A program made the position numbers and the translations under genes. From contig JBIICM010000009.1 in assembly GCA_044238875.1 (NCBI GenBank), forward strand, positions 1-28,165: a DNA stretch of 28,165 nt. Reading direction: 5' to 3'. Below are positions 1 through 6,270 of this stretch, one piece after another. Source of the stretch: JAIBAI01 sp044238875 (GTDB lineage Bacteria; Bacteroidota; Bacteroidia; M30B66). How positions within the stretch are numbered: position 1 is the stretch's first letter; each line of letters begins with the position of its first letter. The notes beneath the pieces were generated by a model, which was not told where the DNA came from, did no database searches, and saw only the letters and a program-made list of their open reading frames with translations.

Positions 1-785
1 ACCTTGTTAAAAATCGAGTAAATTGATTTTGGACGCCCCTTGATATCAAACCTGAAACCCTGCTGTTCAAGATTCTGCCGGATAGGATGTATAAACCGGC
101 TGATAAAACGCTTCCGAACCTCATCTGTATTCTTGAGCTTTGTGATGATTTCGTCGAATACCTCCGGCTGGGTATATTTCAAGCCCAAGTCTTCCATCTC
201 GGTTTTTATGGCATACAAACCAAGCCTGTGGGCAAGCGGTGCATAAAGAAACAAGGTTTCTGATGCGATTTTCAGTTGCTTGTCGCGGGCCATGCTGTCG
301 AGCGTGCGCATGTTGTGCAGCCTATCTGCAAGCTTGATTAGTATTACCCGCACATCATCGCTTAGTGTGAGCAGCACCTTTCTGAAATTCTCAGCTTGTA
401 TTGAACTACTCTGGTCGAAAACGTTCTCAATCTTGGTCAGTCCGTCAATGATCTTGGTCTCAGTTTCACCGAATAATCTGCGGATGTCTTCAAGGGTAAT
501 GTCAGTATCTTCAACTGTATCGTGCAGCAATGCGCAAATTACACCGGTTGCTCCCAGCCCGATTTCGCTGGCAACTATCTGGGCTACAGCAATAGGATGA
601 TAGATATATGGCTCTCCTGATTTTCGCCGCATATCCTTGTGAGCATCAAGTGCAAGGTCAAAAGCCTTTCTGATATTTACCTTATCAGGTTTACTGAGCT
701 TTCCGCCCAATGCCCGCAAAAGGTCAGCGTATCTCTTTAAGATTTCCTTTTTTTCCGCTTCCAGAGCTGAGGTCGCAACTGCCAT
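1..785 (-). CDS. Bifunctional (p)ppGpp synthetase/hydrolase, Rel/SpoT family (5' part only)
   Basis: This is the N-terminal 261 residues of a RelA/SpoT homologue; the rest lies beyond the window edge. The protein makes and degrades the stringent-response alarmone (p)ppGpp. The HD hydrolase domain looks intact: an early HP pair (YHPIAVAQ), the metal-binding HDTVEDTD motif, and the downstream LADRLHNMRT block with its conserved Asn. This argues for a hydrolase-competent Rel/SpoT rather than a degenerate RelA. The window ends just as the synthetase domain begins (GRPKSIYSIFNK). The ATG at 785 gives a normal N-terminus, and a Bacteroidota -7 element lies 23 nt upstream. The gene follows ribH after a 146-nt gap and is probably transcribed separately. 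The frame is free of stops from 785 to base 1. Whether the synthetase half is intact cannot be judged here. Confidence 0.93.
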   Translation of the reverse strand, partial: MAVATSALEAEKKEILKRYADLLRALGGKLSKPDKVNIRKAFDLALDAHKDMRRKSGEPYIYHPIAVAQIVASEIGLGATGVICALLHDTVEDTDITLEDIRRLFGETETKIIDGLTKIENVFDQSSSIQAENFRKVLLTLSDDVRVILIKLADRLHNMRTLDSMARDKQLKIASETLFLYAPLAHRLGLYAIKTEMEDLGLKYTQPEVFDEIITKLKNTDEVRKRFISRFIHPIRQNLEQQGFRFDIKGRPKSIYSIFNK

Positions 786-808
786 AAAATTGTGATTAAT
801 GCCTTATG

Positions 809-816
809 CAAATTTA
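809..816 (-). promoter_or_regulatory. Putative -7 promoter element for the rel/spoT gene
   Basis: TAAATTTG on the minus strand fits the Bacteroidota -7 consensus TAnnTTTG. It lies in the gap between ribH and the rel/spoT ATG at 785. With the spacing seen at rnpB (start about 5 nt after the motif) the leader would be roughly 19 nt. No clear -33 TTG is seen at the usual distance. The rest of 786-931 shows nothing I can name. Confidence 0.5.
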
Positions 817-931
817 GCGAACCGGCAAGGCTTATGGTAAACACATTGCAGGGTATTATGAACGCAGCAATATGAATAGCTTTTTTTGATGAAAGTTTTA
901 ACGCAACCGAAATCCGTTGATTTATATCGGA

Positions 932-1432
932 TCAGGCTTCAGTAACCATTGTGCGACCGAGATGAATCATCTCAAGTGCTGTAATAGCCGCTTCATCGCC
1001 TTTATTGCCATGCTTTCCGCCGCAGCGGTCAAGTGCCTGAGCCAGGTTATCAACCGTTAAAATACCGTAAGTAACCGGCACATGCTGGCTGGCACATAAA
1101 GATGCCAGTGCACCGGTAACGCCCTGACAGATGTAATCGAAATGAGGCGTTTCTCCCCTGATTACACAGCCAATACAGATCACAGCATTGGTCGGAGTTT
1201 TATCAAGGGCCATCCTTGCAGCAGTAATCAATTCCCAGGCACCGGGCACATAGTGAATGCTGATATTTCTTCTGCGGGCTCCTGAAGCCAGCAAGCGGTC
1301 AATACATCCCTGCTCGAGGGCTGCAGTAATTTCTCTGTTCCATTTCGAAACAAGCACTGTAAAATTAAAATGGTCAGCATCAGGTATGCTGACCATTGGG
1401 GCTGAAGATAAATTTTGATGTGCGGAAGACAT
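932..1432 (-). CDS. ribH: 6,7-dimethyl-8-ribityllumazine synthase
   Basis: This 166-aa protein condenses 5-amino-6-ribitylaminouracil with 3,4-dihydroxy-2-butanone 4-phosphate to make lumazine, the penultimate step of riboflavin synthesis. Family landmarks are all present: VPGAWELITAA, the GCVIRGETPHFDYIC segment, the VTYGILTVDN strand and the GGKHGNKGDEAA stretch with the catalytic-region His. Length is normal for the cytoplasmic enzyme. Its ATG shares one base with the TAA stop of the upstream TPR gene (TAATG), so the two are almost certainly cotranscribed and perhaps translationally coupled. No other riboflavin genes are in the window. Confidence 0.96.
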   Translation of the reverse strand: MSSAHQNLSSAPMVSIPDADHFNFTVLVSKWNREITAALEQGCIDRLLASGARRRNISIHYVPGAWELITAARMALDKTPTNAVICIGCVIRGETPHFDYICQGVTGALASLCASQHVPVTYGILTVDNLAQALDRCGGKHGNKGDEAAITALEMIHLGRTMVTEA

Positions 1433-2127
1433 TATTTTGATTGCTGCTGCAGCAAGCCTTCGGCCCTGGCCAGATACTTTTCAGCATCGCGCCCTTCAGT
1501 TGTTTGAAAGAAATCTGTACGTAACTTTTTATAAATTTCAATGGCTTTTGCAAAATCATTCAGGTCTTCGTAGGCCAGTGCCGCTTTCATCAGGAAATAA
1601 GGGGTGCTCATCTGATTCTCTTCTTTTCCGGCAGCCTGTACATACTGATCAATGGCTTCCTTGGTCTTGCCGAGTTCCATCAGCGCATCGCCCTTCAGAC
1701 CAATGGCAAATGATTTGCTCAACATATCTTCTCCGTCATAATCCTCAAACTGCGCTATTGCATCCTGATATTTACCGAGGTTAAGCAGGCAAACGCCGGC
1801 GTAATATTTCGCAAGATTGCCTGTCTTGGTTGAACCATATTCTTCGATGATATTAAGAAAGCCTGTAAAACTTGTATCTCCATTAAGCGCCAGCTTAAAT
1901 GAATCTTTCTCAAAATAAGCTTCAGCCTTAAAAACAGCTTCCTGCGCTTCCTGCTCCAGGGGTTTTACATAAAACTCACGATAAGCCATTACAGCGCCTA
2001 TAATCAGCACTATGGCTGCAAGGGTGCCGAGCAGTTTTTTCTGATTTTTTTCAATAAAAAGCTCAGTTTTGGTGAGCGCGTCTTCAACATTCGCGATCGG
2101 ATCGCTTGATTCTTTTTTTCCGGACAT
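1432..2127 (-). CDS. Membrane-anchored tetratricopeptide-repeat protein
   Basis: This 231-aa protein has a charged N-terminal cytoplasmic tail (MSGKKESSDP), one transmembrane helix at about residues 30-50 (KLLGTLAAIVLIIGAVMAY), and an extracytoplasmic part with TPR-like helical pairs (for example LAKYYAGVCLLNLGKYQDAI and AIGLKGDALMELGKTKEAI). The layout resembles YfgM-like periplasmic TPR proteins. An upstream in-frame start would add 37 residues and overlap recF. I prefer the ATG at 2127 because it follows a TATTTTTG -7 element and gives a clean N-terminus. The stop overlaps the ribH start by one base. The partner and role are unknown; assisting envelope protein folding is a guess from YfgM-like architecture only. 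Confidence 0.85.
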   Translation of the reverse strand: MSGKKESSDPIANVEDALTKTELFIEKNQKKLLGTLAAIVLIIGAVMAYREFYVKPLEQEAQEAVFKAEAYFEKDSFKLALNGDTSFTGFLNIIEEYGSTKTGNLAKYYAGVCLLNLGKYQDAIAQFEDYDGEDMLSKSFAIGLKGDALMELGKTKEAIDQYVQAAGKEENQMSTPYFLMKAALAYEDLNDFAKAIEIYKKLRTDFFQTTEGRDAEKYLARAEGLLQQQSK

Positions 2128-2137
2128 ACCGATATAA

Positions 2138-2177
2138 TTTTCGAGGCGCAAAAATAAGAGAAATTTCATACCAACAA
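2138..2177 (-). promoter_or_regulatory. Putative promoter of the TPR-ribH operon
   Basis: The minus strand carries TATTTTTG at 2156-2149, a full match to the Bacteroidota -7 consensus TAnnTTTG. A TTG lies about 18 bases upstream as a candidate -33 element. The predicted start near 2144 gives a leader of about 17 nt before the ATG at 2127. It sits in the 90-bp divergent region shared with recF. Confidence 0.55.
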
Positions 2178-2205
2178 CACCACCCGATTCACCGGCCATT
2201 ATACC

Positions 2206-2213
2206 TATCTTTA
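2206..2213 (+). promoter_or_regulatory. Weak -7-like element before recF
   Basis: TATCTTTA matches TAnnTTTG at all but the last base and ends 4 bases before the recF ATG at 2218. If used, the transcript would be leaderless or nearly so. No convincing -33 element is seen. Confidence 0.3.
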
Positions 2214-2217
2214 CGGC

Positions 2218-3309
2218 ATGTTTCTGAAAGCGCTGCAACTGGTTCAGTTCAGAAGTTATGCCTCAATCAGCCTGAATTTTTCTAATCAGGCGATTTTAAT
2301 CACCGGCTCAAACGGCACCGGTAAAACCAACCTGCTGGATGCCATTCACCATCTGTCCTTCAGCAAAGGTTTTCTCAATCCGGTTGACAATCAGAATATA
2401 CGCGAAAACGAAGCATTTTATCTGATCAGGGCAGAACTTGAGTCAGATGGCCAGCTGTTTCAGCTGCATTGCGGGCTCAAAAAGGGGCATAAGAAATCAT
2501 TCAGGCTCAACGGAAAGGAATATGAGAAGCTTTCGGCTCATATCGGTAAGTTTCCACTGGTGGTGATATCACCGCAAGATATCGGTCTGGTGCTCGGAGG
2601 CAGTGAGGAACGACGAAAATTCGCTGATACGGTAATATCCCAATATGATGCCGCCTACCTTGGTCATTTGATTCGCTACAACAAACTTATTCAGCAGCGC
2701 AATGCCCTTCTAAAAATGGCAGACGGAGGCGATGAAATGCTGGATGTTATTGATCAGCAGATTATTACGGTGGCCGATCCGATTTATCGCAGCCGGCTCG
2801 ACTTCCTAAAAAAAATACAGCCCTTGTTCGAACTAAACTACAGCCTGATAAGCTGTGCAGTTGAAAAGGCAGAATTGGTTTACCAAAGCCGGATGCATGA
2901 TGTTTCAATGGAGCAACTGCTAAAAGAAAACCGCAGAAAAGACCAGATTATGCAGCATACCACTGCAGGGCCTCACCGCGACGATCTGGAAATGACCATC
3001 AATGGGCTGCCACTGCGGAAGTTTGCAAGTCAGGGGCAACAAAAAACTTTCCTGATTGCGCTGAAACTTGCCGAGTTCGACCTGATTCATCAGCTCAAGG
3101 GTAAAAAACCCCTGCTCCTGCTGGATGATATTTTTGAAAAACTTGATCAGGAAAGAATCACTGCCCTGATCAGCCTTGTAAGCCGTCAGCATTTTGGTCA
3201 ATTTTTTATCACCGACACGCATGCTGAAAGGGCCGCCGAAATACTGGAGTCGATTCCATGTACCTTCGACCACATTCAGTTGGGTGCAGTTGTTAACGAA
3301 TTGGCATGA
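2218..3309 (+). CDS. recF: DNA replication and repair protein RecF
   Basis: This 363-aa SMC-like ATPase loads and directs RecA at gapped DNA through the RecFOR pathway. The Walker A motif GSNGTGKT is at residues 30-37, directly after the family N-terminus (LQLVQFRSYASISLNF). The ABC signature-like FASQGQQKT is near residue 270, and Walker B with the following acidic residue (LLLLDDIFEKLD) is near 298-309. Length is typical. The gene is divergent from the TPR gene and its stop overlaps the DUF721 start by ATGA, forming a recF-DUF721 pair that is common in bacteria. The ATG at 2218 gives the expected short lead into the first strand. Confidence 0.96.
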   Translation: MFLKALQLVQFRSYASISLNFSNQAILITGSNGTGKTNLLDAIHHLSFSKGFLNPVDNQNIRENEAFYLIRAELESDGQLFQLHCGLKKGHKKSFRLNGKEYEKLSAHIGKFPLVVISPQDIGLVLGGSEERRKFADTVISQYDAAYLGHLIRYNKLIQQRNALLKMADGGDEMLDVIDQQIITVADPIYRSRLDFLKKIQPLFELNYSLISCAVEKAELVYQSRMHDVSMEQLLKENRRKDQIMQHTTAGPHRDDLEMTINGLPLRKFASQGQQKTFLIALKLAEFDLIHQLKGKKPLLLLDDIFEKLDQERITALISLVSRQHFGQFFITDTHAERAAEILESIPCTFDHIQLGAVVNELA

Positions 3310-3599
3310 GAAGAAAAGGAAATGATCAGCAGGTAGGTGAAGTCATCGAAATGATGCTGCAGCAGTTTGGGTTGGCCGGAAAGTATCGTGAATTCAGACT
3401 AAAACAGTCATGGGCTGAAATGATGGGGCCGATGGTTGCCAACAGAACCGAAGATTTATACATCCGCAACGGAGTCATGTATGTGAAACTAAACTCGCCA
3501 AGTCTTCGCAATGAACTGAGTTATGGCCGTTCAAAACTGGTAGCCATGCTCAACGAAGCAGCGGGTAAAGAGGTTATTCATGATATCCGGTTTCAATAA
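3306..3599 (+). CDS. DUF721 (DciA-like) protein
   Basis: This is a 97-aa DUF721 protein. DciA members of the family bind and help load the replicative helicase DnaB in bacteria lacking DnaC/DnaI. The recognisable pattern is an N-terminal helix pair (VGEVIEMMLQQFGLAGKYRE), a central W-E-M-G segment (QSWAEMMGPMVANRTEDLYI), and the strand-helix VMYVKLNSPSLRNELSYGR typical of the domain. The start overlaps the recF stop (ATGA) and the end overlaps the next gene by 20 nt. Proximity to recF supports a DNA-replication role. A helicase-loading function is inferred from the family and not shown here. Confidence 0.88.
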   Translation: MRRKGNDQQVGEVIEMMLQQFGLAGKYREFRLKQSWAEMMGPMVANRTEDLYIRNGVMYVKLNSPSLRNELSYGRSKLVAMLNEAAGKEVIHDIRFQ

Positions 3600-4806
3600 A
3601 GTCAATCACCAGGTGCGCAAACTGCTTGAAAAAACCAGTCCAATAAATATTCTTTACCTGGCTTGTGCGGTTGTGATTTCGGCGCAATTGCTCATCACCA
3701 CACAAACACATCCGAAAGCTGGCTGGCCCACCCTGTACAATAACTATGTGATTTTCAGGATGAGCTTTACCCACCTGATACAAGGGGCGGATCTCTATCA
3801 GGCATATCCTTACACCTATTTTGATCTGTATAAATACAGTCCGGCTTTTGCAATCATGATGGCACCCTTTGGCCTGATCCCCGATCTGCTGGGGCTTCCG
3901 CTCTGGAACATGCTGAATGCCTTTGTACTGCTCATGGGTATCAGAAAACTTTCGGCACTTGATATTTACAGGCAAAACCTGCTGCTGCTGTTTCTGTTGC
4001 CTGAACTTGTCATCAGTTTGCAAAATGCACAGAGCAATGCACTGGTGGCCGGGCTTATGCTGCTTGCCTTCAATTATTTTGAATCCAGACAGGCGGTGCT
4101 GGCCACCCTTATGCTGGCCATTGGTACCATGGTTAAAATTTTTCCGCTTGCCGGATTCCTGCTTTTGTTCTTATATCCTGAGCCTGTTAAGGCCATGATT
4201 TGGGGCGCCGTATGGCTGTTGCTTTTACTACTTGCTCCGCTTCCTTTTTGCGGTACAGGGGGCATTATTCATGTATATGCCGGATGGTTTGAACTGCTTA
4301 AAAATGATCATTCGCTGAGCACCGGGCTTTCGATATTTGCCTGGCTGGAATCGTGGACCGGACTGACCACCGATAAAAATCAGCTATTAGTTTTAGGGGC
4401 CGGACTTCTTTGTTTATGCCTTTTAGTAGTCAGGTTAAAACCTGAGCTGAAAGCCGGCAAACAGCTATTTCTTGCACTATTGCTGATCTGGTTGGTAATT
4501 TTCAACCATAAGGCCGAATCACCCACCTTTATAATCGCCATGACTGGCGTGGGGCTATGGTATTTTTTCAGTGAAAATGTAAAAGTCTTAGGGCTGATCA
4601 TGCTGGTAGCTGCTTTGATTTTCACCAGCCTCTCCCCTTCCGATCTTTTTCCGGCCGGATGGAAGAATGGCTGGGTGAAGGATGGTGTCTGGAAAGCTTT
4701 CCCCATAATAATTGTGTGGGGTTTGCTGAGCATCCGGTTATGCATTCAACCCATCTTTCTGTTGGCCAGCAACAGGTTCAGAAAAACAGGTACTGATGCC
4801 TCCTGA
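3580..4806 (+). CDS. GT87-like (DUF2029) integral membrane glycosyltransferase
   Basis: This is a 408-aa polytopic membrane protein with about ten hydrophobic segments. It matches the DUF2029/GT87 family of polyprenyl-phosphate-mannose-dependent transferases. The most diagnostic stretch is YKYSPAFAIMMAPFGLIPD followed by LPLWNMLNAFVLLMG; this class keeps its acidic catalytic residues in the first extracytoplasmic loop, where D and Y residues cluster (LYQAYPYTYFDLYKYSP). Acceptor and donor are unknown. The ATG at 3580 lies 20 nt inside DUF721, giving a tight operon with recF-DUF721. The stop codon is a single TGA, and the reading frame stays open beyond it into the next gene (see findings). 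Confidence 0.78.
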   Translation: MISGFNKVNHQVRKLLEKTSPINILYLACAVVISAQLLITTQTHPKAGWPTLYNNYVIFRMSFTHLIQGADLYQAYPYTYFDLYKYSPAFAIMMAPFGLIPDLLGLPLWNMLNAFVLLMGIRKLSALDIYRQNLLLLFLLPELVISLQNAQSNALVAGLMLLAFNYFESRQAVLATLMLAIGTMVKIFPLAGFLLLFLYPEPVKAMIWGAVWLLLLLLAPLPFCGTGGIIHVYAGWFELLKNDHSLSTGLSIFAWLESWTGLTTDKNQLLVLGAGLLCLCLLVVRLKPELKAGKQLFLALLLIWLVIFNHKAESPTFIIAMTGVGLWYFFSENVKVLGLIMLVAALIFTSLSPSDLFPAGWKNGWVKDGVWKAFPIIIVWGLLSIRLCIQPIFLLASNRFRKTGTDAS

Positions 4807-4839
4807 AGTAATTGTATTAATCAACTGATAACCGCTGTT

Positions 4840-5433
4840 TTGAATTACCTAGCCCATCTTTATCTCGCCGGCAATGATGCCGGATTACTGGTCGGTAACT
4901 TTATTGCGGATGCAGTAAAAGGCAAACAGATTGAGCAATTCTCCGAAAGTATCCAGCGCGGCATAAGGTTGCACAGGCAGATTGATATGTTTACAGACAG
5001 TCACCCTGTAATCGAACGCGGAAAAGAAGCCCTGCGGCCCCAATACAAAAAATTTGCCGGCATCGTGATGGATGTATTCGGTGATCATTTTCTGGCCCGC
5101 AACTGGAATGTTTTTGCACCGGGTGATTTGAACGATTTCTCTGAACAAACCTATATGATGCTCTTCCAGCATCAGGAATTTCTTCCGGAGAAATGCAGGT
5201 ACACCCTTCACTATATGAGCATGCAGGACTGGTTGGGTAACTACCGCCATATTGAAGGCATAAAGCGCGCACTTACCGGCCTTGCCCGGAGAAGCACCTT
5301 TCCATCAGGCATGGAAAACGCCCATAAGGAACTCGAAAGGCATTATCTTTTTTACCAGCAGGTATTTCATGAATTTTTACCCGACCTGATCAGGTTTGCA
5401 GAAAGCAACAGGCCTGTGAACCAGCATGGTTAA
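4840..5433 (+). CDS. Acyl carrier protein phosphodiesterase-like protein (DUF479/AcpH)
   Basis: This 197-aa protein belongs to the AcpH family (DUF479), HD-like phosphodiesterases that can remove 4'-phosphopantetheine from acyl carrier protein. Family marks are the N-terminus MNYLAHLYLAG, GNFIADAVKG, the RLHRQIDMFTDSHP motif with likely metal ligands His and Asp, and GIVMDVFGDHFLARNW. The family N-terminus fixes the start as a TTG codon at 4840; no ATG is nearby. It lies 33 nt after the GT87 gene in the same frame. Whether this homologue truly acts on holo-ACP is untested; many Bacteroidota copies are assigned by similarity only. Confidence 0.85.
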   Translation: MNYLAHLYLAGNDAGLLVGNFIADAVKGKQIEQFSESIQRGIRLHRQIDMFTDSHPVIERGKEALRPQYKKFAGIVMDVFGDHFLARNWNVFAPGDLNDFSEQTYMMLFQHQEFLPEKCRYTLHYMSMQDWLGNYRHIEGIKRALTGLARRSTFPSGMENAHKELERHYLFYQQVFHEFLPDLIRFAESNRPVNQHG

Positions 5434-5466
5434 CGGTTTGCGCAAAGGCATAAGACCCGTTTTTTT
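5432..5466 (+). terminator. Possible rho-independent terminator after the recF-acpH operon
   Basis: AACGG (5432-5436) pairs with CCGTT (5457-5461), which runs into seven Ts (5460-5466). The loop contains the perfect palindrome TTTGCGCAAA (5437-5446). The outer stem is short, so this is a moderate candidate, but it is well placed at the end of the plus-strand operon and before a minus-strand locus. Confidence 0.4.
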
Positions 5467-5516
5467 GATCGAAATTTATCAATTTTAAATCATGTTCCGT
5501 TTGCACGAAGTTTTCA

Positions 5517-5557
5517 ACCTAACGACATGCAGGGCCTACGCTTGTGTACTGTTAGTT
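5517..5557 (-). repeat. Short attC-like imperfect inverted repeat at the end of the toxin gene
   Basis: On the minus strand the toxin gene ends inside AACTAAC, and 27 bases later comes GTTAGGT. The second box fits the integron core GTTRRRY exactly; the first fits RYYYAAC with one mismatch. CTAAC and GTTAG form complementary arms. At 41 bp it is shorter than ordinary attC sites (about 57 bp or more) and I see no clear partner site on the other side of the locus. A chance or unrelated hairpin is quite possible. Confidence 0.3.
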
Positions 5558-5872
5558 GCTGGGCGAATTCTTTAATCTCCTTAATTTTTTCGGGTTTTGT
5601 CTAGTGTCAAAAACTGTCGCTATATAAACAACGTTTATTTCTATCCAATATATAATCTTGTAATTCCCAAAAAGCAGGTATTGGTAATTATGTGTTGTTG
5701 AATTTAATAGGATTTCTTTTTGACCTATTCCTGAATTAGAAGCAAGTATTTCGGTATACTCAATAATATCATTCATCAATTTATTTGCCGTTTATTCAGA
5801 GACATTAAGGTTAAAGTAGTCGTAGATATCCTTTAGGCGATTCCTTGATTCATTTGTCCATAAAATTCTCAT
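5552..5872 (-). pseudogene. RelE/ParE-type toxin gene interrupted by one in-frame TAA
   Basis: Read from the ATG at 5872 the frame encodes 26 residues (MRILWTNESRNRLKDIYDYF...), then TAA at 5794-5792, then continues in the same frame for 79 more codons (TANKLMNDIIEYTEILASNS ... YQYLLFGNYKIIYWIEINVV ... ATVFDTRQNPKKL). Together they give about 106 residues, a normal length for the RelE/ParE superfamily. The N-terminal W-x-x-x-A/S...L..IYDY helix and the C-terminal NYKIIYWI...VFDTRQNP are both family-like. The start overlaps the antitoxin stop by ATGA. Such toxins usually cleave mRNA at the ribosome or poison gyrase. The simplest reading is a nonsense-inactivated toxin; a base-call error is the main alternative. 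A residual 74-aa product from the internal ATG at 5776 would lack the first helix. Confidence 0.8.
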
Positions 5873-6120
5873 TTCCAAGATTGAATCTGCTTTTTTAAGT
5901 CCTTACTTGATATAACCTTTCCTTCTTTAGCATCATTTTCTGCATTACCAATCATTTCAATAAATTCCTTTTCTGAATAGGGTGTTTTCAACTGTTTCTC
6001 CAAGAATTTTAATCGCTCTTCTCTCAGAAGAGACTCAATCTTGGCTATAATTGTCTCATTACTAATATTTAAGAATTCTTCGATTAAATGAAGCTTTCTT
6101 CTTTCCACAGCAGCTTTCAT
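5869..6120 (-). CDS. Type II antitoxin of the adjacent toxin
   Basis: This 83-aa, charged, mostly helical protein (KIESLLREERLKFLEKQ; SEKEFIEMIGNAENDAKEGK) resembles the short antitoxins that precede RelE/ParE toxins in Bacteroidota. The C-terminal half is the kind of flexible segment that wraps the toxin. I see no classic DNA-binding domain, so autoregulation cannot be claimed. Its TGA overlaps the toxin ATG, and a TATTTTTG -7 element lies just upstream. The locus is clearly AT-richer (about 30% GC in sampled stretches) than the flanking genes and lies on the opposite strand to both neighbouring operons, consistent with acquisition. It appears intact while the toxin is broken. Confidence 0.75.
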   Translation of the reverse strand: MKAAVERRKLHLIEEFLNISNETIIAKIESLLREERLKFLEKQLKTPYSEKEFIEMIGNAENDAKEGKVISSKDLKKQIQSWK

Positions 6121-6132
6121 AACAGGTTTTTA

Positions 6133-6140
6133 CAAAAATA
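6133..6140 (-). promoter_or_regulatory. Putative -7 promoter element of the toxin-antitoxin locus
   Basis: TATTTTTG on the minus strand fits TAnnTTTG and lies 12 bases upstream of the antitoxin ATG, giving a predicted leader of about 8 nt. No TTG at a suitable -33 position was found. Confidence 0.45.
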
Positions 6141-6250
6141 CAAATTCCAGGCAAATCCAGAACGCCTTGCAACTAGCTACCCGGTTAAAGACCGGCTTTA
6201 TATTATTTTGCTGAAGCCTCTTTTTTAGTTTACACCTGCAGAAAATCGAG

Positions 6251-6258
6251 TAACTTTG
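6251..6258 (+). promoter_or_regulatory. Putative -7 promoter element for the GWxTD operon
   Basis: TAACTTTG is identical to the -7 element of rnpB in this window and lies 12 bases before the ATG at 6271. This explains away the in-frame TTG at 6256 as a start codon, since it is inside the promoter. A small hairpin (CCGGT/ACCGG, 6181-6195) lies further upstream. Confidence 0.55.
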
Positions 6259-6270
6259 TACGCAATCGTC

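Noticed and set aside
280..600. Plus-strand 106-codon frame
   Set aside because: It is antisense to the HD hydrolase domain of the Rel/SpoT gene, which has clear conserved motifs; the Ser-rich translation is typical of a shadow frame.
2128..2238. 37-residue N-terminal extension of the TPR protein
   Set aside because: It overlaps the divergent recF start and passes through the -7 promoter element; the ATG at 2127 gives a normal membrane-anchor protein.
3574..4023. Minus-strand 149-codon frame
   Set aside because: It is antisense to the DUF721/GT87 region, where the plus-strand frame has recognisable transmembrane and family motifs.
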